Assembly: GCF_003944765.1 (NCBI RefSeq)
Contig: NZ_RWIU01000004.1
Coordinates: forward strand, 124,001-188,000
Reading direction: 5' to 3'
Source: Hymenobacter perfusus
GTDB taxonomy: Bacteria; Bacteroidota; Bacteroidia; Cytophagales; Hymenobacteraceae
DNA: 64,000 bases
In this document: piece after piece, positions 37,406 to 44,460 of the stretch
How the letters are laid out: each line of letters starts with the position of its first letter
How positions within the stretch are numbered: position 1 is the stretch's first letter
Program-made: the position numbers and the translations under genes
Notes under the pieces: generated by a model
What the model saw: only the letters and a program-made list of their open reading frames with translations
Databases searched by the model: none
Told to the model about the DNA's origin: nothing

Positions 37406-38989
37406 ATGCTGAAAAACCTGCTTCCGCTGTGCCTGTGTCTGAGCGTGGCCAATGGGCTGGCGGCGCAAACCGCGTCTCCGGCTTCGCCCCGCCAGCTGTT
37501 TCCCGGCCTGTTTGAGGCGGTGCAGCTCCAGCGCGTATTTCCCGACAACAAGACGTTCGTGGATGCCGAGCCGCGCGACCAACCGGCCGTGATTCTGGCC
37601 GCCTACGAGCAGATGCACCGGCAGCCGGGCTTTAATCTGAAGCAGTTTGTGGAGGCCTATTTCCGCCTGCCGGCTGCCAATGGCCCTACCTACCGCACCC
37701 ACGTGCAGGCCGGCCTGCGCCACCACCTCGATACCCTCTGGACGGTATTGCAGCGGCCGGGCCAGGATTCGGTGGGCAAGTACGCTTCGTTGCTGCCCCT
37801 GCCCCACGCCTACGTGGTGCCCGGCGGCCGTTTCCGGGAGGTGTACTACTGGGATTCGTACTTCACGATGCTGGGGCTGCGGGCCAGCAACCGCCCCGAG
37901 CTGATTCGGGGGATGGTAGACAACTTTGCATACCTGATCAGCCGCTACGGCTTCGTTCCCAACGGTAACCGCACGTATTACCTCACCCGCTCCCAGCCGC
38001 CGTTTTTCGGTCGTATGGTGGAGCTGCTGGCCCAAACCCAAGGTGGCGACGCAGTGCGGCTGCGCTACCACGCGGCCGTGCTGCGCGAGTACCAGTTCTG
38101 GATGGCCGCCGCCGACTCCGTAGCCCCTGGCCTGGCCCGCCGCAGCGTGGTGCGTATGCCCGATGGTACCGCGCTGAACCGCTACTGGGACCAGAGCACC
38201 GAGCCCCGCGAAGAATCATACCAGGAGGACGTGGCCGCCGCCGGCCGCACCCAACGCGCCGCCCCGGAGTTTTACCGCGACGTACGGGCCGCCGCCGCGT
38301 CGGGCTGGGACTTTAGTAGCCGTTGGTTTCTGCCGGGCCAGGGGCTGGAGTCCATCCGTACTACCCAGCTGGTTCCTGTCGATCTGAACTGCCTGCTGTA
38401 TGAGGTAGAAATGCAACTGGCCTATACCAGTCGCCTGCGCGGCGAAAAAACTGCCGCCGCCACGTTTGAAAAGCAAGCCGCCGCTCGTCGCAAAGCCCTG
38501 TTGCAGTACTGCTGGGACAGCAAAGCCAACTGGTTTGTAGACTACGACTGGACGCGCCGGGAGCCCGCCCCGGTGCGTACCCTGGCCGGTGTGTACCCGC
38601 TAACGGTGGGTATTGCCAGTGCCACCCAGGCCCGGCAGGTAGCCGAGGGGCTGCAGCGGGAGTTTTTGCGGCCGGGAGGCCTGGTAACTACGCTGGCCAC
38701 CACCGGGCAGCAGTGGGACGCGCCCAACGCCTGGGCCCCGCTGCAGTGGATGGCCGTGGAAGGCCTCAAAAAATACGGTCAGCAGGAACTGGCGCAAACC
38801 ATCGTCACCCGTTGGGTAACCCTGAATGAGCAGGTGTTCCAGCAAACGGGCAAGCTGATGGAAAAATATAACGTGCAGAACCCCAGCGCGCTGGGCGGCG
38901 GTGGGGAATACCCGCTCCAGGATGGCTTCGGCTGGACTAACGGCGTGCTGCTCGACTTCCTGAACTCAGCCGCCAAACCGAAGCCGTGA
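37406..38989 (+). CDS. treA: Periplasmic trehalase, GH37
   Basis: 527 residues from the ATG at 37406. A signal peptide (LPLCLCLSVANGLAAQ) is followed by the GH37 (alpha/alpha)6 domain. Both family signatures are present: PGGRFREVYYWDSYF (about residues 140-154) and QWDAPNAWAPLQ (about 435-446), plus the catalytic-base region GGGGEYPLQDGFGWTNGV near the end. Trehalase splits trehalose to two glucose. Divergent from the SMP-30 protein. No trehalose transporter is adjacent. Confidence 0.95.
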   Translation: MLKNLLPLCLCLSVANGLAAQTASPASPRQLFPGLFEAVQLQRVFPDNKTFVDAEPRDQPAVILAAYEQMHRQPGFNLKQFVEAYFRLPAANGPTYRTHVQAGLRHHLDTLWTVLQRPGQDSVGKYASLLPLPHAYVVPGGRFREVYYWDSYFTMLGLRASNRPELIRGMVDNFAYLISRYGFVPNGNRTYYLTRSQPPFFGRMVELLAQTQGGDAVRLRYHAAVLREYQFWMAAADSVAPGLARRSVVRMPDGTALNRYWDQSTEPREESYQEDVAAAGRTQRAAPEFYRDVRAAAASGWDFSSRWFLPGQGLESIRTTQLVPVDLNCLLYEVEMQLAYTSRLRGEKTAAATFEKQAAARRKALLQYCWDSKANWFVDYDWTRREPAPVRTLAGVYPLTVGIASATQARQVAEGLQREFLRPGGLVTTLATTGQQWDAPNAWAPLQWMAVEGLKKYGQQELAQTIVTRWVTLNEQVFQQTGKLMEKYNVQNPSALGGGGEYPLQDGFGWTNGVLLDFLNSAAKPKP

Positions 38990-39073
38990 GAATATGCTGG
39001 GCGGTACAATAAAATGGCGCATAGCTTCCGGAATACCTTCAGGAGAAGATAAGCCGGAAGCCATATGCCGTTG

Positions 39074-39268
39074 CTAACGGAATAGCTCGTTACGACGAAT
39101 GGCTTTGGCGTAGGAGGTTTCTGTGGGACGCTTCCCGAAGAGCTTCGGCCCTTTCTTCTTTTTGGCCGCGCTGATTGTTTTGGCGGGGTCGGGGCTGGCT
39201 ATGGCCATATCGGGGGCTAGTAAACCAGCTGTACCCGCCAGTAGCAGAAAAGTAGCTAAAGATTTCAT
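39074..39268 (-). CDS. Small secreted basic protein
   Basis: 64 residues from the ATG at 39266-39268. A signal peptide (SLATFLLLAGTAGLLA) is followed by a mature part of about 40 residues that is strongly basic: AKKKKGPKLFGKRPTETSYA, KAIRRNELFR. It follows the 68-residue protein at 39303-39509 on the same strand, after 34 bases; both have a signal plus short basic tail. Too short for family assignment. May be an exported cationic peptide or a nucleic-acid or surface-binding protein. Confidence 0.6.
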   Translation of the reverse strand: MKSLATFLLLAGTAGLLAPDMAIASPDPAKTISAAKKKKGPKLFGKRPTETSYAKAIRRNELFR

Positions 39269-39302
39269 GGGTAGGAATACATGAAGTGGTGGAACAAAGC
39301 GG

Positions 39303-39509
39303 TTACCGCCGATGCGCACGCAGCCGACGGTAGGCCGGCCGGCGCTTTTTGCGCTTGAGCCAGTTGGTGGAGACCCCTTCGGTAGCAGAGGATACCGTGG
39401 TAATGCCAGTAGCTGCGGTCTGCGCAACATCGGGGCTGCTGATTTCAGCCGCAACATCGGTTACGACGAATAAGGACACGAACAGGAGGGAGAGGAAAGA
39501 TGCTCTCAT
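39303..39509 (-). CDS. Small secreted basic protein, second of a pair
   Basis: 68 residues from the ATG at 39507-39509. Signal peptide (ASFLSLLFVSLFVVTDVAA), a Ser/Thr/Ala segment, then a highly basic end (NWLKRKKRRPAYRRLRAHRR). Its promoter region is the AT-rich island at 39527-39592. Shares architecture with the downstream 64-residue gene, so probably one transcript. Function unknown. Confidence 0.6.
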   Translation of the reverse strand: MRASFLSLLFVSLFVVTDVAAEISSPDVAQTAATGITTVSSATEGVSTNWLKRKKRRPAYRRLRAHRR

Positions 39510-39526
39510 AGAAACAGAGATGGTTT

Positions 39527-39592
39527 TGGCTGCGAGTATGCAAGTATAAGTTAAAATTATTATTGTTAAAATTATAAAGATAAATAATGCAC
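39527..39592 (-). promoter_or_regulatory. AT-rich promoter region with 10-bp direct repeat
   Basis: TTAAAATTAT occurs at 39551-39560 and 39566-39575 (period 15). On the minus strand TATACTTG near 39540-39547 differs in one base from TAnnTTTG. Likely the promoter of the two small basic proteins. Confidence 0.45.
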
Positions 39593-39597
39593 AAAAA

Positions 39598-39623
39598 AAC
39601 CTCTCCTTAATACAGGAGAGGTT
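39598..39623 (-). terminator. Terminator of the 39652 gene
   Basis: AACCTCTCCT (39598-39607) pairs with AGGAGAGGTT (39614-39623). On the minus strand it continues with a T-run (TTTTTTT). Confidence 0.85.
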
Positions 39624-39651
39624 CTTGGAAACGACGTCTAAGTAAGGCCGC

Positions 39652-39906
39652 TTATTGCTCGTCGGTGGCGGCTTCGGCGGCTTTGGCAGCGGCAAACACC
39701 GCAATACCGGCTACCACAGCAATACCCACGATAAGCTGAGTAGTAGTGAAACGCCGCGAGGCTTTGCGCAGCAGTGCGCTGCCGTTTTTCAACAGATCAT
39801 CCAACTGATCCTGCTCGCCCTTAAAAACTTTGTAGGCACTTTGCAGGGTGTTGATAATGTCTTCAGGAACGATTTTTTCGACTTCTTGGGAGAGTTGGCT
39901 GCTCAT
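39652..39906 (-). CDS. Small single-pass membrane protein
   Basis: 84 residues from the ATG at 39904-39906. A helical charged half (LSQEVEKIVPEDIINTLQSA, LDDLLKNGSALLRKAS) precedes one membrane segment (LIVGIAVVAGIAVFAAAKAA) and a short acidic end. Resembles small tail-anchored-like or YtxH-style proteins. Function unknown. Followed by a clear terminator. Confidence 0.65.
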   Translation of the reverse strand: MSSQLSQEVEKIVPEDIINTLQSAYKVFKGEQDQLDDLLKNGSALLRKASRRFTTTQLIVGIAVVAGIAVFAAAKAAEAATDEQ

Positions 39907-40131
39907 AACGGAAAGGCAGGGGGAGTGAGAAAACTGGATAACCGGCCGCCGGTTGCGGTACCGCAGGAACTGTACGGAAGCTGTCCGATTTTTGATACAG
40001 ACTAAATGCCTGGTCGGCAAAAGAGCTGGTAAATCTTGCGGTGTTAAGAGGTAATAGCCGCCAGCGGCAGCGGAGCCAGAGCGCCCTTTGACACTATGTG
40101 CGGCGGCTATACCAGTAGGACGCAATGCACG

Positions 40132-40167
40132 AAAAAAAAGCCCCGCCGAAATCCGGCGGGGCTTTTT
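40132..40167 (-). terminator. Terminator of the protease gene
   Basis: AAAAAGCCCCGCCG pairs with CGGCGGGGCTTTTT (40154-40167), loop of 5 bases, with A8 and T5 tracts. 23 bases past the stop of the 40190 gene. Confidence 0.85.
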
Positions 40168-40189
40168 AGTTCTGGCAGGTACAAAACAG

Positions 40190-41380
40190 CTATTCGTATA
40201 CCTTCACTACGAACACGTAATCCTGGAGCTTGCGGATCTGCTGGGGGCGGGAGGTCCCGGCCAACTGATTGGTGCGCGACATATTGTAAGGTTTGCCCGC
40301 GCCCGCCGTGCCCAGCGAATCCACCAGCCGCATGAGGTACGACGACTTTGTAGCAAACGCGGCGCTCTGCACATCCATCTGCCGGCCGCTGATGATGCCG
40401 ATAAGGTTACCCCGGTCGTCCAGCAGCGGGCCGCCGGAGTTGCCGGGGTTCACCGGAATGCTGATCTGGTAGAAGCCCGTGTCGCCCTCAAAACCCGAGC
40501 GGGCGCTCAAAGAGCCATCGTTGAACACCAGGTCCTCGCGCGGGTAGCCCAGCGTGTACACCCGCTCGCCCAGCTCCGACTGGCCCCGTTTAAACGAGTA
40601 GGGCAGCTTGCCGAAGCCTTTGAACGATTTATCCTTGATCTGCAGAATGGCCAGGTCGTGGGCTACGTCGGTGAACACCGGCTCGGCCCGGAACCGTTGC
40701 CGGTCACGGCTCTCAATCAGCAGCGAATCGGCTCCCTGAATGACGTGGTAGCTCGTTACCAGGTAGCCGTCGGCGGTGAGGGCGAAACCGGTGCCGCTGA
40801 ACTTGCCGGGGTTGATTTTTTCCGTCGGCGGGGTGTCCATCTGGTTGAGGGCGCGGTTCATGTTGCGCTGGGTCCGTTTGATGCGCTCTACCTCCCGGCG
40901 CAGCACCGTGTAGCCGTACAACGAAGGCTTCTGGGCGGTGCGGTACATTTCCAGGCCCAACAGCGTGGTGAATACGGCCAGCACCGCCACGGAAGCGGCT
41001 ACCATCATGGTGGCGCGGTGGCCGTGCCAAAAGGCACGTAGCTTCTCCTCGGTGCGCGAAATGCGCAGCAGCGGCCGGGGGGCGCGGCCGTTGGCAAACT
41101 GCTCGTGGCGCTCATCTTCCTCCGCTACTTTGGCCAGCGGGGTAAGGCGCACGGCTTGTTCGGCATCCATATCGGCGTGGATGGCGTGGAGCTTGCGGCG
41201 CAGGGCCAGCCGGCGGCCGTAAGCCGTAAGCGTGCCCGTCACCTCCTCAAACTCCTGTAGTCGGCGCGCCAGCTCCGGGTCGGCGGCGAGGCGATGCTCC
41301 AGCGTGGTGCGCTCCTCCCCGGCCAGCCCGCCGGAGCGGTAAGCGTCGAATAAGGCGTAATAGTCGGCTTCGGTTTTCAT
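40190..41380 (-). CDS. Membrane-anchored trypsin-like serine protease with anti-sigma-like N-terminus
   Basis: 396 residues, ATG at 41378-41380. Residues 1-95 look like the cytoplasmic helical part of anti-sigma/RseA-type proteins (TEADYYALFDAYRSGGLAGEE, LEHRLAADPELARRLQEFEE). One membrane helix spans about 124-144. Outside it is a trypsin/DegP-like domain with the triad His212 (TSYHVIQG), Asp242 (VAHDLAIL) and Ser315 (NPGNSGGPLL). No PDZ is seen. Directly downstream of an ECF sigma factor gene (96 bases), so the N-terminus probably binds that sigma factor while the protease senses or processes envelope proteins. That link is inferred. Confidence 0.9.
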   Translation of the reverse strand: MKTEADYYALFDAYRSGGLAGEERTTLEHRLAADPELARRLQEFEEVTGTLTAYGRRLALRRKLHAIHADMDAEQAVRLTPLAKVAEEDERHEQFANGRAPRPLLRISRTEEKLRAFWHGHRATMMVAASVAVLAVFTTLLGLEMYRTAQKPSLYGYTVLRREVERIKRTQRNMNRALNQMDTPPTEKINPGKFSGTGFALTADGYLVTSYHVIQGADSLLIESRDRQRFRAEPVFTDVAHDLAILQIKDKSFKGFGKLPYSFKRGQSELGERVYTLGYPREDLVFNDGSLSARSGFEGDTGFYQISIPVNPGNSGGPLLDDRGNLIGIISGRQMDVQSAAFATKSSYLMRLVDSLGTAGAGKPYNMSRTNQLAGTSRPQQIRKLQDYVFVVKVYE

Positions 41381-41390
41381 TTCTTATCTA

Positions 41391-41480
41391 GAAGTGAGAA
41401 CTGAGGCATGAGAACCGAAACTTCGGGCTGACAGCAGCACGCAACGTCTCAGTTCACATTTCTCCTCATCTCATGTCTAT
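41391..41480. repeat. Degenerate repeat with inverted GTGAGAACTGAG words
   Basis: GAAGTGAGAACTGAGG (41391-41406) faces CTCAGTTCACATTTCTC (41448-41464), leaving a 41-base spacer, between the protease and sigma genes. The word set matches the element at 25105-25192. Confidence 0.45.
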
Positions 41481-42058
41481 ATCTGTTCCTGATACTGGTT
41501 GAAAAAGAGCTTCTTCAACCGTACCAGACACTTGTATTTTTGGTTCTTGGCGTTGTCGGCGTTGGTGTAGCCAAACTCGGCGGTAAGCTGCTGCATGGAT
41601 TTATCGAGCAGATAAAATCCCTCTAAAAGCGAGCGGCAGGGCTCCCCGATGCGGTCCAGGGCCTGGGCCATGGTGCCCAGCTGCCGGTCCCGCTCCTCGG
41701 CCAACTCCAAATCGGCTTCGGCGCCGGTTTCGAGGTAGGGCTCGTGGTCATCGAGGTGGCCGCCGAAGCGGGTTTTCTCGGTGAGCCGTTTGAGCCACAG
41801 GCGGCGGCACACGGCGTAGAGGTAGGTTTTGATTTGGCAGCTGAGTTCCAGGGAACCGTCGCGGACCTTTTCATAAAATACCATCACGCCCTCCTGGTAC
41901 ACGTCCTTGGCTTCGTCCTCCGTCCCGCTGTTCTGCAGGATGTAGTGCGAAATCATGGGGAAGTGCAGCCGGTAGAGCTGCGCCAGCGCCCGGTCGTCGT
42001 CGCGGCGGATGGCCGCCACAAACTCCTCGTCGGTGTAGGAAGGTTGTCCCTTACCCAT
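41477..42058 (-). CDS. ECF RNA polymerase sigma factor
   Basis: 193 residues, ATG at 42056-42058. Region 2 is at about 13-90 (LYRLHFPMISHYILQN, DEAKDVYQEGVMVFYEKVRD) and region 4 at about 125-190 (GEPCRSLLEGFYLLDKSMQQL, followed by FGYTNADNAKNQKYKCLVRL). It directs RNA polymerase to its own promoters, typically for envelope or stress functions. The next gene is a membrane protein with an anti-sigma-like N-terminus and a periplasmic protease, which suggests regulated sequestering. Its target promoter sequence is not known from this window. Confidence 0.93.
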   Translation of the reverse strand: MGKGQPSYTDEEFVAAIRRDDDRALAQLYRLHFPMISHYILQNSGTEDEAKDVYQEGVMVFYEKVRDGSLELSCQIKTYLYAVCRRLWLKRLTEKTRFGGHLDDHEPYLETGAEADLELAEERDRQLGTMAQALDRIGEPCRSLLEGFYLLDKSMQQLTAEFGYTNADNAKNQKYKCLVRLKKLFFNQYQEQI

Positions 42059-42193
42059 TCGCTTTGTGGGTTAATACGTGGTGCCCGATGCGGTAACCCA
42101 ATGAAAAAATATTTTTCCCAAGCGGGTTACCAATTCCCTTTGCCGGTATTAAGGGCGTTTTTCGAACAAAATTTTTCAAACCTACCAATCAAA

Positions 42194-42427
42194 ATGAAGA
42201 ACCTCATCAAGGTATCCGCTCTGGCCGTTGTTTTCGCTGCTACTCTCGTTTCTTGCGGCGAGAAGAAAGTAGAAGAAACCACCACTTCTACCGAAGCCAC
42301 TTCGACGGAAGCTGCTGCTCCTGCTATGGATACCACCGCTGTTGTAGCTGACACCACGGCTGCTGTAGCTCCGGCTGCTACCACCACGGAAGCTACCACC
42401 ACGACCACCACCACGGAGGTTAAGTAA
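42194..42427 (+). CDS. Small Thr/Ala-rich lipoprotein
   Basis: 77 residues from the ATG at 42194. Lipobox LVSC (Cys21), then an extremely Thr/Ala/Glu-rich tail (TTTSTEATSTEAAAPA, TTTTTT), surely disordered. Divergent from the sigma factor, so its promoter is in the same 135-base gap; a candidate target of the sigma factor, by position only. Ends with a strong terminator. Confidence 0.7.
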   Translation: MKNLIKVSALAVVFAATLVSCGEKKVEETTTSTEATSTEAAAPAMDTTAVVADTTAAVAPAATTTEATTTTTTTEVK

Positions 42428-42460
42428 TTACGGGCCGGCTCGGCCGGTACGTTATTGCCA

Positions 42461-42500
42461 TACCCCGGGTTCCGCTGCGCGGCGCCCGGGGTATTTTTTT
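42461..42500 (+). terminator. Terminator of the 42194 lipoprotein
   Basis: TACCCCGGG (42461-42469) pairs with CCCGGGGTA (42485-42493) and ends in T7. Confidence 0.85.
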
Positions 42501-42554
42501 GCCTCAACAAGCAGGCCGGGCCGGGAGTTCAGGAATTGCCTGGTCTGGGCCGGG

Positions 42555-44327
42555 CTACAGCTTTTCCTCCAGCCACAGCAGGCCCGCGCAAACCAGAAAC
42601 AGCAGATAACCCCACCACCGGGGCCAAGCGGTATGCTGCGTCTGCGTGGCCGTTTCCGCCGTCGGGGCCACCTGGGATGTCAGTTGGCTGAGACTTTGCT
42701 GCCACTCTTGGTACGCTGGTCCGCGCCATTGGTCCGGCGCGTACACGTACAGCCACTGCCTGCCGGTACCCAGGCGCGCTTCGTGCCAACCGGGCTGGGC
42801 GGGCCAGTAGGTGCCGGCCGCCCACTCAGGAACGTGCGCATCCTGCCGCAAAGCCACCGGAACGGAGGCGGCAGAACCGGCCTGTAGGCTCAACAAATCG
42901 GTAGAGCCGGTAGTCCGGAGCAGAAGCGGGGCATTGGGATAAGGCCAGCGGGTGAGGGCTTGGATGGCGGCGGCCCCCGGGCGGGGCGGGGCCGCCGCCG
43001 TCAGCAACCGACTCCAGTACGCGTCGTATACCGCCGCCTGGTTTTGCAGCAGCCACGGGAATGTTTCCGGTACGGTAGTCACCACTACCTGGCCCAGCCC
43101 CAGCCGCCGCGCGGCCGCCACGGGTTGTTGTTGGGGGCCGAAGATGAGCGGCTGCAATGTGGCGCGCGCCTGCAAGACAACAGGTAGCAGCGCGGTAGCC
43201 TGGGCCGGGCCATCGGGCCATTGCACGGGTTGGGCCAGGGAAGCTGCCGCGGACGGCCGCGCCAGGAGGCGGAAGGCGTCTCCGCCCGGCAGCTGCCGGG
43301 GCACGGTGCTTCCGTCGGCCAGCAGCACTAGGCCGTTGGTGCCGTTGCGGGTGGCGCGGGCCAGGGCCTGCTGCTCCGACGCCGATAAGGCCGCCAGCGC
43401 GGGAGCATCCGTCAGCACCACGTCGAAGCGGGCCAGCATAGCGGGCGTCAGGCGGTCGAGGCTGGGCGGGTTGGGCAGGTTCAGAAACTCGGTCTGGGTA
43501 AGGCCCCGGCTGACGCCCGTGCGCAGAGCCACGGCGTGCTGGCGGGCGGCCAGCTCGGTTTTCAGAAAGCGAAATTCAAACGAAGGCGCGGCGGCCAGCA
43601 GCAGCAGACGCAGCGGCCGGGTGGGCTGCACCAGCACCGGCACCGGCTCTTGGGCAATGCGGCGGCCCTGACGGCGGGCTTCAAGGGTATACACGGCCCG
43701 GCCTTCAGCTTTTGGCGCGAAGCGCAACCGGAACGTGCCCCGGCCGGCCGGCAGCTGCACCGAGTCGCGGGCGGCCCCGGCCGCGTGCAGACTTACCCAT
43801 ACCGGCCCGGCCCCGGCCGCTTCAAACCGGCCCGAAACCGCCCATGTCTGGCCCAGCTGCGGCTCGGTAGGCCAGGCGGCCTGCTGAAAGCCCGCCGGTC
43901 GGCCATCGGCGTGCGGCCGGATTTGCACACCCGCCAGGGCCGCTACATCGGCGGCGGGCAGGCCCTGGCCCAGCACGTGCAGCTGCCGCAGGCCCGGCAG
44001 AAGCGGCCGGATGGCGGCGGCGTGGCGCACCGTGGGCGTATCAACTATGGTAGCCGCTGCGTAGCGCCACACGGGCACCGCCGCGCCCAGACGCTGCTGC
44101 AGCTGCCGCAGGGTATCGGGCGAGTAGGCGTCGGTGAGCAGAATGGCGGTATCGGTGGCGGGCAGTACGCGGGTGCTGGTGGGCGGAAACGCCGCCAGCC
44201 CCAGCCCTGCCGCCGCGCCCACACCGGCCGCTACGCGCAGCAGCCGGCGCCGCCCATCGGGCCGGCGCAAGGCCAGCACCGTGAGCAGTACCGCCAGTAG
44301 CAGACAGAAAGCAAAAGCGTAGAGCAT
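42555..44327 (-). CDS. Large membrane protein of the MoxR/DUF58/DUF4175 cluster
   Basis: 590 residues. Two N-terminal membrane helices (FAFCLLLAVLLTVLALRR and GVGAAAGLGLAAF), a large extracytoplasmic part rich in Ala/Leu/Pro, and a C-terminal membrane helix (WWGYLLFLVCAGLLWLEE). The segment RPLRLLLLAAAPSFEFRFLK resembles the fold of glutamine-amidotransferase-like domains found in BatA-like membrane proteins; I see no vWA MIDAS. Last gene of the cluster, 133 bases after DUF4175, which hold a nested inverted repeat. Function unknown. Confidence 0.75.
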   Translation of the reverse strand: MLYAFAFCLLLAVLLTVLALRRPDGRRRLLRVAAGVGAAAGLGLAAFPPTSTRVLPATDTAILLTDAYSPDTLRQLQQRLGAAVPVWRYAAATIVDTPTVRHAAAIRPLLPGLRQLHVLGQGLPAADVAALAGVQIRPHADGRPAGFQQAAWPTEPQLGQTWAVSGRFEAAGAGPVWVSLHAAGAARDSVQLPAGRGTFRLRFAPKAEGRAVYTLEARRQGRRIAQEPVPVLVQPTRPLRLLLLAAAPSFEFRFLKTELAARQHAVALRTGVSRGLTQTEFLNLPNPPSLDRLTPAMLARFDVVLTDAPALAALSASEQQALARATRNGTNGLVLLADGSTVPRQLPGGDAFRLLARPSAAASLAQPVQWPDGPAQATALLPVVLQARATLQPLIFGPQQQPVAAARRLGLGQVVVTTVPETFPWLLQNQAAVYDAYWSRLLTAAAPPRPGAAAIQALTRWPYPNAPLLLRTTGSTDLLSLQAGSAASVPVALRQDAHVPEWAAGTYWPAQPGWHEARLGTGRQWLYVYAPDQWRGPAYQEWQQSLSQLTSQVAPTAETATQTQHTAWPRWWGYLLFLVCAGLLWLEEKL

Positions 44328-44341
44328 GGGGCGGGTTGATA

Positions 44342-44451
44342 TTTGGTTGTTTGCTACTGGTTTTTGGCGTTGGTCAGAAATTCAAAAGCCGATGCTTCCG
44401 GTTGCCTTTTGGATGCTATTTCCAGACTCCAAAAACCACCAACCAAACCCC
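44342..44451. repeat. Nested imperfect inverted repeat before the last cluster gene
   Basis: TTTGGTTG (44342-44349) and TGGTTTTTGG (44358-44367) pair with CAACCAAA (44440-44447) and CCAAAAACCA (44429-44438), enclosing a second imperfect hairpin around AAAAGCCGATGCTTCCGG. Between the DUF4175 gene and the last cluster gene; possible processing or attenuation signal. Confidence 0.45.
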
Positions 44452-44460
44452 ACTATCACC

